64,000 nt of DNA from Silene latifolia (GCF_048544455.1 NC_133534.1:35898217-35962216), one strand, 5' to 3'; positions 40,460-51,817 are shown, counted from the stretch's first letter. A program made the numbers and translations. Notes: generated by a model not told the origin, from the sequence alone.

Positions 40460-40488
40460 CCCGTGATTTTCACGGGCTCCAAAACTAG
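40460..40488 (+). other. Helitron 3' terminator hairpin and CTAG end
   Basis: Six-pair stem CCCGTG / CACGGG with loop ATTTT, then CTCCAAAA and CTAG. This is the cis signal that ends rolling-circle transposition in the family. Confidence 0.82.
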
Positions 40489-40655
40489 TTTAGTTGTTAA
40501 ATTCTTGTTTATTATGTTTACAGGTTTTTTTTTTTTTTTTTTTTTTTTACAATAATAACCCCATTATATTAAAACGAAAAACAAATACAATGAAGTTAGC
40601 CAATTGAGAGACTTACAGACCAATGAGGAAATAGAAAAGGCAAATTACAGATTTC

Positions 40656-41631
40656 CTACAAGGAATTCCGGATACAAATTGGTACTGACAGTGACATTGC
40701 CAGAACGGAGGATAATTTTCGACAAGAGACCTGGAAAGAAACAGAGAAGTACCCCGGGGAGCGAGCATAGCTCATAACCATCAGTAAAGCTCGAGTAGAA
40801 GCTGCAAAAGGTGTCTGGGCTCGAAGAGAAGCTAAAGTAGCTGAGCTAGATAAAGAGTCCAACAGGGAGCAAAAGAAACAATGCTGATAAGATGACTTTC
40901 GAACACAGAGACGGAGAACGACGGTCGTACTCTGTAAATTAAGTAAAGGTTGAACCGATTGAGGAGGAAGGTGGATCAAGGAAGAAGTAGGGATCAAAGA
41001 TGACCAGGCCGCGGGGAGTTGACTATGCTGGCAAACAAGGAGGGATGCCAGGTGACAGATGCGCGACGGCTCCACCGGCCCATCCTAGAAGACCACGGAA
41101 TTTCGAACAACCCAGATTGCTTGTAAGATACAGCAGAAGTGAAGTAATTAAAATTAGTACTAGACAAAGGATGGTAGAGATAGGACACAAAATCCGCTAA
41201 CCATTGCGTAAAAGAAATATTAGGATTCGCAATGGAATTAATACCAAGGGGAGAATATTTCCAAACGTGTTGTGCCACTGTGTAGGATTGAAACAAATGT
41301 TCAGCAGTCTCAGGAGAAGATTGACAAAAATGACAGTCAGGGTCAACATTGACTCCCCGAGAACCCAGATTAACTGAGGTGGGTAATATGTTGTGTGCAA
41401 GCTGCCACAGTAACAGAGAGAATTTAGTAGAAGCACGAATCCGCCAGATGCATTGCCAGGGGAAGGCACATGAAAGTGGTAAGGAATCGTGTGGAGTAGA
41501 CTGTGACAAGAGGAAAAGGTAACCAGATTTAACAGTATAAACCCCGTCTTCCGTAAACTTCCAATAAAGGAAATCATCTATACCAAGCAAAGGTGGTTCC
41601 ATAGTAATAACTGCCTTCGCTGTATGAGAGT
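40656..41631 (-). pseudogene. LINE ORF2 C-terminal part with zf-RVT domain
   Basis: Open stretch 40,994-41,602 has DDFLYWKFTEDGVYTVKSGY, FPWQCIWRIRASTKFSLLLW and the zinc-binding CHFCQSSPETAEHLFQS, then HVWKYSPLGINS. The tail (40,656-41,075) lies in another frame. It is the downstream portion of the LINE polymerase protein. Its upstream part lies at 49,862-51,073, separated by the gypsy element. Confidence 0.8.
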
Positions 41632-41666
41632 CGAAATGTAATACTCCGTATTTATAAGTCTTGGGG

Positions 41667-41815
41667 TACTCTGTCGAGTAGCCCTTACTCTGTCGAGTAA
41701 GGGCAAGTTGCGAAATAAAATAGTTTTTGACCTGTTGGGTACTCGATCGAGTAGCTGGGGTACTCGATCGAGTAAGGGGGTACTCGATCGAGTACCTTGG
41801 GTACTCGATCGAGTG
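41667..41815. repeat. Palindrome array (ACTCGATCGAGT) in Tekay 5' LTR
   Basis: Six units spaced irregularly: two variants ACTCTGTCGAGT and four perfect ACTCGATCGAGT palindromes. The 3' LTR carries the same set at about 48,568-48,713. Confidence 0.92.
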
Positions 41816-42338
41816 TCCGGTTTTACGGGGAGTTTTTCTCGGGTTTTGTTAATTATGCGATTAAGGTATTTAAACATAATCGTCATTGTTTTAAATCACT
41901 TTTACAAAACCTAAAACCCTGTTTAAGAGAGAAAGCAGCCAGTTCATCTTCCTAATCGCATTCTTAGCAATTCCCGGAGTTCAGACGGTCAGTTCGTGTC
42001 GTAGTTCGTATCGTTGAGTTCCTTGCGTCGAGGGTAAGCTTTTAATATAATTTTTATAATGTTTTGCTAAGTTTGGTTAAACCCTAATTTAGGGATTGGG
42101 GGTTTTTGTGCGTAGTATGTGATGTATAGCCTATATGTGTTATATGATAGGAGGAGGATTCGTAGAAGAGGCGTTTTGATACAAAATTTGTAGATACCGT
42201 CGCTTGTTGTGCTTTCCGGGTAGGATTTCCTACTCGTATTAGTCCCATAATGGGATATTGGTGAGGTGTCTTTGTAGTTAGTTGTTTGATATGATGATTG
42301 TGTTGTGTTTGTGGTTGTGATTCTTTGTTGATGGTTCT

Positions 42339-42470
42339 CGAGATGCGTTCTCGGCTGAGTGGGGTCACTTGCGGGAGTGACTTCACGCCCTAGTTTCGCC
42401 CTTCGTGGAACCCGCCACGGAAGGGGATGTGCACATTAATGGGACAGGGTTATCGCTCGTATGATGAGCG
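42339..42470 (+). other. Series of four short hairpins in the Tekay 5' LTR
   Basis: Stems CGAGA/TCTCG (42,339-42,353), GTCACT/AGTGAC (42,364-42,381), CGTGG/CCACG (42,404-42,419) and CGCTC/GAGCG (42,454-42,470). The same block, with changes, recurs in the 3' LTR and in both LTRs of the element at 51,818-59,550. Confidence 0.75.
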
Positions 42471-42978
42471 GGGCTTAGGTGGGAACGGCTGCGGTCCCCC
42501 ATCGGTGGCGGGTCCAAAGTGGACGTCAAGTATTGAGATGATGGGAGTTGGTGTGTGTGTGTGTGTGTGTGTGGCGGTTCAATTTGTCTGTTTATCTTAT
42601 TATTGTTATCTATATTGATTGTGTGATTAGTGATCGACCCGGTGTTGTTTTGTAAACTGCGGTGATCCATTCGGGGATGGTGAGCAGATATTGAGCAGGT
42701 ATTGAGATGAGTACGGGATAGCCGGGATGCCACGACAGGATGATAGGAGTCTTCCATTGTAGCCTTAGTTTATTTACGTTTCGATTAGAAAGTCATTTGA
42801 GAATATTGTATCGTACTTTGGTTTGGTTTTGAGGATTGTATTTATTCATTAAACCATTTATAATAAACGTTGTTTCTGTTTTGTCTATTTGATTATCATA
42901 CCTCGGGCGACCGAGATGGTGATGTCTTCATACCTGAGTGGTCTTGGTAAGGCACTTGGAGTATGGGGGTGTTACAAA

Positions 42979-42990
42979 TGGTATCAGAGC
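42979..42990 (+). promoter_or_regulatory. tRNA-Met primer binding site of Tekay element
   Basis: TGGTATCAGAGC starts two bases after the LTR end. It is the complement of the initiator tRNA-Met 3' end. Confidence 0.9.
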
Positions 42991-43404
42991 GACGATCCTG
43001 AAACCTGTAACCAACGAACTTAATGAACATAGGGAGTCAATTAAAATGAACCCGGGGTAAAAGTTGTAGGAGCTAGTGCAAAGGCTTGGGAGACGTCCTA
43101 AAGTCGCGGGGGTCGCCCTACAACTTTGAACCGGTCACATGGGGGAAGTGTTTGTCGTATGTGTGTTTGGTTAACTTGTTTACAAATGTGATGGAATGTG
43201 TTGATTGTTGGATGTTCGAAGTTGGAAGTTGAGAAGGTGAAAGAAAAGTGATGATATATAGAAACTGTTGATGAAATGATAGCATGTTGAATGTTTTACA
43301 ACGTGGCAATTAATAGCATGATCGTTATGATATAATATGTGATTTATAAAGTTTAACATGTTAGCATATGACGTAACATGCGGGTAGCTTTTACGAATTA
43401 GTGT

Positions 43405-43672
43405 TACTCGATCGAGTGAGACTGACTCGATCGGGTGGGTTTTTGGCGATTTTGAGTCGTAATCGAGTTTTGGGGCACTCGATCGAGTAACTAGGGGTAC
43501 TCGATCGAGTAGGGGGTCACTCGATCGAGTAGCCTAGATACTCGATCGAGTAGGTAAGAGATCAGAAGGTCTGTTTGGTTCTGGAGTTTGGGTACTCGAT
43601 CGAGTACGTGGGGGCACTCGATCGAGTAGCCCGTTACTCGATCGAGTATGTTTGGGAACTCGATCGAGTGGG
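43405..43672. repeat. Palindrome array in the Tekay leader before gag
   Basis: About ten ACTCGATCGAGT units, a few with one mismatch (for example ACTCGATCGGGT), spread over 270 bp directly before the gag start. Spacing is irregular, from about 3 to 57 bases. Confidence 0.9.
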
Positions 43673-43747
43673 TTCTGGGCATCGTGATTTTGTGTTTTGG
43701 GGTTTAGTACGTGTGTTTATGTTTACCCTTTCTTATATAGCTTCAAG

Positions 43748-44680
43748 ATGCCGCCCAAGAGAACTGCTTTGTACGCGAGAGCTGAGCTTATGACCGTGGA
43801 TGACATCGTTAAGATGTTAGAGCACCAGGACGCTCTTACTGAGACCCTGAAGAGAGTGAATGAGGACAAGGATAAGAGTAAGGAGAAGGAGGTTGATCAT
43901 TCTAAAATCAGCCTCTATATTGCGAGGTTTAACCCGAAAGAGTACAAGGGAGTTGGGGAACCTAATCTTCTTGATAGTTGGCTGAGAGAGATGGAGAACA
44001 TCTTAGACTTGGTTCATTGTCCTGATGAGATGAGGGTGGAACAGGCTGCGTTCTATCTGAGGGAGGCAGCAGGCAAGTGGTGGGATTCAGTGAAGGTGAG
44101 TGCTAAAGAGATATACACCAACCAAGGCTTACCTGCTATACCTTGGGGAGGAGTTTCGTAGGGAAATTTGTGAGGAAGGAGTTAAACGGAGCATGTAAGG
44201 AGTAAGTTGAGGGAAGAGTTTGATAAGTTTAAGATGACCACGAGATGTCGGAGCCGAGTACTACGAGACAGTTCAATGAGAAGTCCAGGTATCCGAGGAT
44301 ATGGGTTTGAGTGAGGAGAACCGGCATTGAGGTTTGAAAGAGGGTTGACTACCACGATTATGGATAAGTTACCCGTGGGGATCCTTACCGATGTTAAGGA
44401 AGCTTATGAGAGGGTGGAAGAGCGAGAGGTTGGTGGAGATGGCTCGGGAGAGGTCGGGTGGTGAGAAGAGGAAGTCTGAGAGCGAGGGTGGTGGCCAATC
44501 GAATCACAAGAAAGGCAACCACAATCAGTCTAAGGGATTTTCTGCTGGGTCTGGGTTTAGTGTTGGGGCTTCCTTTGGGCGTGGCCGTGGGAGTGTGAGT
44601 AATAGTTGGGGAGTGACTGCTTTGGTTGTGGTGGCGTAGGCCACAAGAGACATGAGTGCACGAGCGCACGGGATTTTTTC
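43748..44680 (+). pseudogene. Tekay gag with zinc knuckle, frameshifted
   Basis: Starts MPPKRTALYARAEL at 43,748. The core LYIARFNPKEYKGVGEPNLL and AAFYLREAAGKWWDSV are the Tekay/Del gag signature. Frame is lost near 44,155, and later pieces (44,391-44,639, 44,606-44,680) carry KRKSESEGGGQSNHKKGN and the zinc knuckle CFGCGGVGHKRHEC (CX2CX4HX4C). The protein would form the capsid and bind RNA. At least two indels prevent expression. Confidence 0.85.
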
Positions 44681-44850
44681 GAGAGACCGCACGAGCTTCG
44701 CGAGCAAATGACCGGCTGGATCATGGCCAAACCGGGAAGTCGAGCTACCAGAGTGGAGGCAACCGCAACGGCGGTAATTTTATCGAAGACACCGACGAAC
44801 AACAACAACAATCAAGGGTCGGGTGCTAAGCCGACCGCATCGCCAAGATC

Positions 44851-45744
44851 TTGTCCGGGAGGTGGGCGGAAGACCGATGGCAAGTTGTTCATGATGGAGA
44901 AGAAGGCGGTGAGGAAGATGCGCACGTTATCACCGATACATTCCTTGTTAATGGTATTCCTACGTTTGTTTTGTTTGATTCGGGGGCTTCTCAGTCGTTT
45001 GTGTCTTCGAGTCATGTAAAACAGTTGGGTTTGAGAGTATATGAGTCTGTTAGTGAGCAAGTTTTCATACCTTCGGGTGAGTCTGTATCGTGTGGGAGGT
45101 TGTTTAGAGATGTATCTTTGATAGTTGGGCAAGTCGATTTCCCTGTAGACTTGCTAGAGTTTCCTTTTAATGGTTTTGAGATGATAGTTGGGATGGATTG
45201 GTTAGGAAAGTATAAAGCTAAGATAGACTGTCATCAAAAGAAAGTGTCCTTAAGAGGTCCAAAGGGTGTTAGTGTGTCTTACCGTGGGTTTCTAGTCAAA
45301 CCCAAAGTTAAGTTGATTGCAGCTGTCACCTTGAAGTCTTATCTGAGGAAGGGATGTCCGTTGATCTTGTGTCATGTGAGAGATGACCGGATAGAGAGTC
45401 CGACAGTTGATGAGATACCAGTGGTGGGAGAGTTTGCAAGATGTTTTTCAGAGGAGATTCCGGGGTTGCCACCGAAGAGGGAGATAGATTTCACCGTAGA
45501 GTTGAAGCCAGGGACGGGGCCAATCTCTAAGGCACCGTACCGTATGGGTCCTAAGGAGATGGAGGAGCTTAGGAAGCAGTTGGATGATTTGATAGAGAAG
45601 GGATACATTAGACCAAGTGTATCGCCTTGGGAGCACCCGATTGTTCGTGAAGAAGAAAGATGGGAGTTTGAGGCTATGCATAGATTACAGGGAGCTGAAC
45701 CGTGTGACGATAAAGAACAAGTATCCTTTGCCAAGGATAGATGA
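44851..45744 (+). pseudogene. Tekay protease and start of reverse transcriptase
   Basis: One open frame of about 297 residues. The retropepsin site VLFDSGASQSFVSS lies at about residue 42 and VGMDWLGKYKAKIDC follows at about 110, the family's usual protease end. After a linker, FSEEIPGLPPKREIDFTVEL and the APYRMGPKEMEELRKQL block start RT. The frame is lost near 45,650, where the next frame (45,617-46,453) takes over with [10 protein letters not shown]. Confidence 0.85.
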
Positions 45745-46453
45745 CCTGTTTGATCAGCTGAGCGGTGCAACAGTCTTTTCTAAGATTGATTTGAGGTCGG
45801 GGTACCATCAGGTGAAGATTAGAGAGGTGGACATACCAAAGACAGCTTTCACGTCAAGGTATGGCCACTATGAGTATGTGGTGATGCCGTTTGGGTTGTC
45901 TAATGCGCCGGCAGTGTTTATGGATTTGATGAATAGAATCTTCAGACAGTTCTTGGACCAGTTTGTGGTGGTGTTTATCGATGACATCTTAGTCTACTCT
46001 AAGACTAAGGAGGAGCATGAGGAGCATCTGAGGATCGTGTTGCAGACTTTGAGGGATCATGAGTTGTATGCTAAGCTGTCCAAGTGTGAGTTCTGGTTAG
46101 AGAAAGTTGCTTTTCTGGGGCATGTAATCTCTAAAGATAGGGTAGCTGTGGATCCGGCGAAGATTGAGGCAGTGACAAAGTGGGAAGCACCGAAGAATGT
46201 CGCTGAGGTTAGAAGTTTCTTGGGTTTAGCTGGATACTACAGACGGTTCGTGAAAGATTTCTCCAAGATAGCTAGACCGATGACAACGTTGATGAGGAAA
46301 GAGAACAGGTTCCGTTGGGATGAGAGTTGTGAGACGGCGTTCCAAACATTAAAGGAGCGTTTGACCACGGCTCCTGTCCTCGCATTACTGAAGGGAGCGA
46401 GAATTTTGAGGTTTATACGGATGCCTCGAAGAATGGGTTGGGATGTGTGTTGA
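45617..46453 (+). pseudogene. Tekay reverse transcriptase core
   Basis: Has [72 protein letters not shown] and the catalytic [12 protein letters not shown], then [18 protein letters not shown]. All catalytic blocks are intact in this piece. It ends near 46,450 where the RNase H piece begins in another frame. Confidence 0.88.
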
Positions 46454-47106
46454 TGCAGAATGGTAAAGTGATTGCCTATGCTTCTAGGCAATTGAAGCCT
46501 TATGAGGAGAACTACCCTACTCATGATCCGGAGTTGGGCACGGTGGTGTTTGCTCTCAAGATTTGGAGGCATTACCTTTATGGAGCAATCTTTAAGGTAT
46601 TTTTTGATCACAAGAGTCTTAAGTACATCTTCACGCAGAAGGAGTTGAACATGAGACAGAGGAGGTGGATGGAGTTGATTGGCGACTACGACATGGAAAT
46701 CATCTACCATGAAGGGAAGGCCAACGTTGTAGCTGATGCTTTGAGTAGGAAGAGTGTACATTCCTTGTGTACAGCTCTATCTTTGATGAGGCCGAGGGAT
46801 GAGGTAGCGAGCTTTGGGATACATATGATGCAGAAAGGAGATGCCATGGGCGATATGACAAAGACACTTGAGTTTTATGATGATATTCGGGATAAACAGG
46901 CTTTGGATCCTAAGATAGTGGAGTGGAGAGTTGGAGTAGAGAAAGGGACGGTGTCCGGTTTTCTATTCATACGAGATGGTAGTTTGAGGTTTGATGGTAG
47001 GTGGTGTGTTCCTAATGATGAGGAGTTGAAAAAGACGATCATGACGAAGCGCATTGCACACCATATTCAGTTCATCCAGGTGGAGACAAGCTATACAAGG
47101 ATTTGA
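46438..47106 (+). pseudogene. Tekay RNase H and integrase start
   Basis: RNase H blocks include [54 protein letters not shown] and VADALSRK. The end has the start of the integrase zinc finger region (RIAHHIQF). A frameshift after about 47,080 and a TGA near 47,148 separate it from the integrase core. Confidence 0.85.
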
Positions 47107-47165
47107 AGAAAACGTTTTGGTGGCCTGGGATGAAGAAAGAGACAATTTGAGTTTGTGTCCGTTGT

Positions 47166-48326
47166 TTGACATGCCAAAGAGTTAAAGGGGAACAGAGAAG
47201 ACCACAAGGTAAGATTCAGTCTTTAGAGGTGCCTGAGTGGAAGTGGGAATCCATTTCCATGGATTTCATTGTGGGTTTGCCTAAGAGTCAACAAGGTAAC
47301 AACATGATTTGGGTGATAGTGGATCGTCTGACCAAGTCAGCTCACTTTGTTCCAATGAAAGATACATGGACTAAGGCACAACTGGCTATGGCCTATAAAA
47401 AGAACGTGCTTAAGTTACATGGAGTCCCTAAGGACATAGTGTCTGACAGAGATGCGAGGTTTATATCGAGGTTTTTGAAGGAGTTGCAGGAATCGTTGGG
47501 AACAGCTTTGAAGATGAGTACATCATTTCATCCTGCGACAGACGGGCAGACTGAGAGAACAATCAAGACTCTTGAGGATATGTTGCGAGCTTGTGTGATG
47601 GATTTTGGTGGTAGCTGGGAGCAGAGGTTGGACCTGATAGAATTTTCTTACAACAACAGCTATCACACCAGTATAGGTATGGCACCGTTTGAGGCTTTGT
47701 ATGGGAGGAGGTGTAGGAGTCCAATCTGTTGGGACGATAGTCTTTGAGGCAAAGTGGTTTTAGGACCAGAGATGGTGCATGAGATGGTGGAACAGATTAA
47801 GATGATCAGGGAACGGATGAGAGCAGCCCAGGATCGACAAAAGAGTTATGCAGATCTACATCGTCGGGACATAGAGTTTCAAGTTGGGGACAAGGTTCTT
47901 CTGAAAGTGTCTCCGATGCGTGGAGTTATGAGATTTAGGAAGAAAGGCAAGTTAAGTCAGAAGTTTATAGGGCCTTATGAGATCTTAGAGCGAGTTGGGG
48001 AAGTTGCTTATCGTTTGGCTTTACCAGCTGCGTTGGAAAGAGTGCATAATGTGTTTCATGTATCCCAGCTGCGGAAGTATGTGAGTGACCCGTCACATGT
48101 GTTGGAGGCAGAGAGCTTAGAGCTAGATGAGTCTTTATCATATCTGGAGGTGCCTAAGCAGATTCTAGACCGAAAGGTTAGAAAGACCAGGAGTGGTGAG
48201 ACAGTTTTGCTTAAGATCCTTTGGTCTAACCACGAGACCGAGGAAGCTACATGGGAGACAGAGGATATCATGAAAGAGCGTTACCCTTTTCTCTTTGATC
48301 AGGTATGTATGGTTACGGGGACGTAA
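47166..48326 (+). pseudogene. Tekay integrase core and C-terminal chromodomain
   Basis: 47,166-47,747 has the end of the zinc finger (TCQRVKG), SMDFIVGLP (first Asp), VSDRDARFISRF (second Asp), HPATDGQTERTIKTLED (Glu) and YNNSYHTSIGMAPFEALYGR. A TGA at 47,745 splits it from 47,754-48,326, which continues GDKVLLKVSPMRGVMRF and then the chromodomain (VLLKILWSNHETEEATWETE, near 48,210-48,280). The chromodomain is the feature of chromoviruses, thought to guide insertion by binding histone marks. Confidence 0.88.
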
Positions 48327-48499
48327 CCTTGTTTCTTTTAGGGGGGTAGGAGATGATCGCGAGCAGTTTTTAAGAGTTTTGTACACCTTTCATATGTTGT
48401 GTCGGGATGTTTGTCGGGATAAGTTGGGTTAGTATCATGTTTTTCGTTCGGTTCTTTGAGTCGGGAATGTTAGGGAGTACCTTTGTTTAGTAGTGGTTT

Positions 48500-48519
48500 G
48501 AACTTCGGGGACGAAGTTC
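48500..48519 (+). other. Perfect hairpin before the Tekay polypurine tract
   Basis: GAACTTCG-GGGA-CGAAGTTC, eight pairs with a four-base loop, 5 bp before the polypurine tract. Related blocks (TTCGAGGACGAA) are common in this place in Tekay/Del elements. Confidence 0.8.
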
Positions 48520-48524
48520 CTTTT

Positions 48525-48537
48525 AAGGAGGGAAGAC
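48525..48537 (+). promoter_or_regulatory. Polypurine tract of Tekay element
   Basis: AAGGAGGGAAGAC directly before the 3' LTR. This would prime plus-strand DNA. Confidence 0.85.
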
Positions 48538-49861
48538 TGTAATACTCCGTATTTATAAGTCTTGGGGTACTCTGTCGAGTAGCCCTTACTCTGTCGAGTA
48601 AGGGCAAGTTGCGAAATAAAATAGTTTCGACTGTTGGGTACTCGATCGAGTAGTCGGGGTACTCGATCGAGTAAGGTACTCGATCGAGTACCTTGGGTAC
48701 TCGATCGAGTGTCCGGTTTTACGGGGAGTTTTTCTCGGGTTTTGTTAATTATGCGATTAAGGTATTTAAACATAATCGTCATTGTTTTAAATCACTTTTA
48801 CAAAACCTAAAACCCCGTTTAAGAGAGAAAGCGACAGTTCATCTTCCTAATCGCATTCTTAGCAATTTCCGAGTTCGGACGGTCGATTCGTGTCGTAGTT
48901 CGTATCGTTGAGTTCCTTGCGTCGAGGGTAAGCTTTTAATATAATTTTTATAATGTTTTGCTAAGTTTGGTTAAACCCTAATTTAGGGATTGGGGGTTTT
49001 TGTGCGTAGTATGTGATGTATAGCCTATATGTGTTATATGATAGGAGGAGGATTCGTAGAAGAGGCGTTTTGATACTGTTTGTAGATACCGTCTCGCTTG
49101 TTGTGCTTTCAAGGTAGGATTTCCTACTCGGTATTAGTCCCATAATGGGATATTGGTGAGGTGTCTTGTAGTTAGTTGTTTGATATGATGATTGTGTTGT
49201 GTTTGTGGTTGTGATTCTTTGTTGATGGTTCTCGAGATGCGTTCTCGGTGAGTGGGGTCATTTGCGGGAGTGACTTCACGCCCTAGTTTCGCCCTTCGTG
49301 GAACCCGCCATGGAAGGGGATGTGCACATTAATGGGACGGGGTTATCGCTCGTACGATGAGCGGGGCTTAGGTGGAACGGGCTGCGGTCCCCATCGGCGT
49401 GGTGGGTCCAGTGGACGTCAAGATTGAGATGATGGGAGTTGGTGGTGTGTGTGTGTGTGTGTGACAGTCATTTGTCTGTTTATCTTATTATTGTTATCTA
49501 TATTGATTGTGTGATTAATACCGACCGGTGTTGTTTTTGTAAACTGCGGTGATCCATTCGGATGGTGAGCAGATATTGAGCGAGTTTTGAGATGAGTATT
49601 GGGATAGTGGGATGCCACGACAGGATGATAGGAGTCTTCCATTGTAGCCTTAGTTTATTTACGTTTTGATTAGAAAGTCATTTGAGAATATTGTATCGTA
49701 CTTTGGTTTGGTTTTGAGGATTGTATTTATTCATTAAACCATTTATAATAAACGTTGTTTCTGTTTTGTCTATTTGATTATCATACCTCGGGCGACCGAG
49801 ATGGTGATGTCTTCATACCTGAGTGGTCCTGGTAAGGCACTTGGAGTATGGGGGTGTTACA
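48538..49861 (+). repeat. 3' LTR of Tekay element
   Basis: 1,324 bp, TGTAATACTCCG to GGGTGTTACA, followed by the CGAAA duplication. Compared with the 5' LTR several short indels are visible around the palindrome array and the (GT)n run. Confidence 0.92.
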
Positions 49862-49879
49862 CGAAATGTCTAAAAACAG

Positions 49880-51070
49880 CTACAAGGTTCCATTCGCCTG
49901 AAGGAAGCAGTAATTAGGATAAAGTAGGTGAGTTATTCGAACAACTATTATTTCGCGAGGGAAGCTCACCATGAACCCAACGACGTTAAAACAAATTAAC
50001 AGAGTTTCCATTACCAAGCTTCCAGCAGATAGCAGGCGAGGATGCAGCCACCGACGACAAATACCAGACCAAAAATAAGATGGTTGTGAGGTATGCGACT
50101 TCACAACGGGAATAGGCAAGTCACGACCATACATTGACTTTAATAATTTTGCAAGAAAACCTGAGGACTGAGAATGTATGCGCCAAAAATTCTTAAGCAA
50201 TGAAGCCTGACTTAAAAGAAACGTGGTTTTAATACCAAGACCACCATGGTCTTTAGGCACTTACAACACCTCACGCAGAAGCCAGTGAATTGAATGACGA
50301 TTCCAATCTTTGCGCCACCAAAAAGCATCAATCAGAGAGTCAATTTTGTGACAGATTCCGAGTCGAAGAGGAATAACGACCATTAAATGGTTGAGAGAAG
50401 CAAGCAGAATCATAAAGATGATAATAAGCTTACTTGGTTGGCTAAGGTGAAGCGATGAGAAGGATACAATACGGGCCGTCAATTTGTCAAGGAACAGATG
50501 AAATACCTCAGTTCTCATTCATGGAATGTCAACAAGAACACCCAAATAGTTGCCAAAAGAAGAAACAACTTTCTTCTTAAGGATAGATATTAAGTGGGCT
50601 TGAAAATCTTGAGGCGCATTAGGGCTGAGTTTTATGTAGGACTTTTTCAAATTTATCATTTGACCGGAAGCAAGCTCAAAATCTTGGAAAAGATCACCGA
50701 GAGCCGCAAAAGTTGTCGGAGTAACTTTGCAACAAATGAGAGCATCATCAACATAGAACGATGAGAAATAGGCGGTGCATAACGAGATATCTTTAGCCCT
50801 ACCAAAGCATCCACCTGATTTCTCAGCGCGAGAAAGTTGTCTTGATAAGATCTCCATACAGAGAATAAAGAGATACGGAGATAAAGGATCTCCTTGTCGA
50901 AGACCACATGATGGGTGAAAGGAAGAAGATGATTCACCATTAATAAGAACTCGGTAGGAGACGGTGGAGATACATTCCCAAATCAGACTGCGCCAGACCA
51001 AAGGGAACCCCATGTGCCGCATTACCGCCATGAGATAAGGCCACGAAGTTTGATCAAAAGTCGTATTCAT
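49880..51070 (-). pseudogene. LINE ORF2 reverse transcriptase, C-terminal half
   Basis: Three pieces. 50,519-51,070 has TSWPYLMAVMRHMGFP, CGLRQGDPLSPYLFILCMEI, the catalytic FYVDDALICC and QMINLKKSYIKLS. 50,261-50,518 has LRLGICHKIDSLIDAFWW. 49,880-50,260 begins MPKDHGGLGIKTTF and continues ASLLKNFWRIHSQSSGFLAK. These are consecutive parts of plant L1 RT; the breaks are single stops or shifts. The first Asp of the catalytic pair is preserved (VDD where FADD is more common). Confidence 0.82.
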
Positions 51071-51073
51071 GTC

Positions 51074-51817
51074 TGAAGAGACCCAATTTGATTAGTTATT
51101 GTTGATGATGCCTTAAGACAAATTTATCTCATTGTTATTTAATCGTGTGCTTCTTAAGTTTTAACCATGTAGCATGAAGCTCCAATTGTCAATTCAAGGT
51201 TATCAAGAATGTCATCATGAAGATCAAAGATGAAGATTGTCATTAGTGCTAAAGTCAAGTGTTGTAAGGAGATCCTTAACTCGAATTTACGTTTAGGTGC
51301 AAAAGCAACAGTTCAGTCAACTGTTAATTAAGGCTCGTCTTTGAAAGAAATATTTCGAAATTATTTGAATCTTTGTTAAAATGCTTTCAAGTATTACAAA
51401 TGATTTCTGAAAATGTTTTGAAGTCTTTTGAAGAAAATAAAGCTTTCAATGTCTTGCTAAGGAGTTTGCTTGCACAATAAGACACTTTCTATAAATGAGT
51501 TGTTTGCTTTTTACATTTATGGAAATGTTTACGGTTCCCATAAACACAACCATTTATGCTTGTTTCTTGTTGAAAAACCCAACCTATTTTTGTATGTGTG
51601 CACAATCTGATTTCTTGCAATCTTAGGCACCGATTTCTTGAGGAAGAATACTCGGTTCCTTGGAGAAGATTTCGGCTGTCTTGTGCATGTTGCCCAAGCA
51701 AACTACTTACATTATTTTAATCACTTGTGCTTATGAGTGTAAGATATTTTAATGTGTAAAGTATACTACTTGGACATTATAAATAGCTTGCTTAATTCAT
51801 TTTTACAAGTGTGCAAT
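51074..51817 (+). repeat. SIRE 5' LTR, left part
   Basis: Begins TGAAGAGACCC. It carries an AACAGTT...AACTGTT hairpin at 51,307-51,325. It continues at 59,551 beyond the inserted element. Confidence 0.82.

Larger units (their letters stand above)
36217..40488 (+). mobile_element. Non-coding Helitron, 4.3 kb
   Basis: Begins with TCTATAAAATCTTATTAAAA after an A and ends CTAG before a T (40,489), the A/T target rule of Helitrons. Nine bases before CTAG lies the hairpin CCCGTG-ATTTT-CACGGG (40,460-40,476), the expected 3' terminator. No Rep/helicase coding sequence is present, so it depends on a helper. The same 5' end recurs at 36,849 with about 590 bp of homology, giving two tandem starts and one end. 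The interior carries many TGTGACATGGCAA motifs and small tandem repeats. A 68% or higher AT content is apparent by eye but was not counted. Confidence 0.8.
41637..42976 (+). repeat. 5' LTR of Tekay element
   Basis: 1,340 bp from TGTAATACTCCG to GGGTGTTACA. It contains two imperfect (TACTCTGTCGAGTA) and four good (ACTCGATCGAGT) palindromes at 41,667-41,815, a hairpin series at 42,339-42,470 and a (GT)n run at 42,548-42,572. Confidence 0.92.
41637..49861 (+). mobile_element. Ty3/gypsy Tekay-type chromovirus, complete with two LTRs
   Basis: An 8.2 kb element with 5' LTR 41,637-42,976, tRNA-Met primer site, gag, protease, RT, RNase H, integrase with a chromodomain, polypurine tract and 3' LTR 48,538-49,861. 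CGAAA lies directly outside both ends (41,632-41,636 and 49,862-49,866), so the insertion is complete and unrearranged. The C-terminal chromodomain of integrase and the TTCGGGGACGAA block before the LTR support the Tekay (Del) group. The LTRs differ by several indels and substitutions, so it is not a very recent insertion. Gag is broken, so the copy is probably not autonomous. Confidence 0.92.
40525..51073 (-). mobile_element. L1-type LINE interrupted by a Tekay element and cut by a SIRE element
   Basis: Minus-strand LINE whose poly-A tail is the T run at 40,525-40,548. Its body lies in 40,549-41,636 and 49,867-51,073. Between them is a complete gypsy element flanked by CGAAA. On the right, at 51,073/51,074, the LINE stops at an Asp codon just before its DMNTTFDQTSW RT motif because the SIRE LTR starts. 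The LINE 5' part is outside the window. It belongs to the same family as the fragment at 15,935-17,219. Confidence 0.85.

Noticed and set aside
43405-43672. CRISPR-like spacing of a repeated palindrome
   Set aside because: This is a plant genome, spacers are irregular in length, units are self-complementary and lie in retrotransposon leaders.
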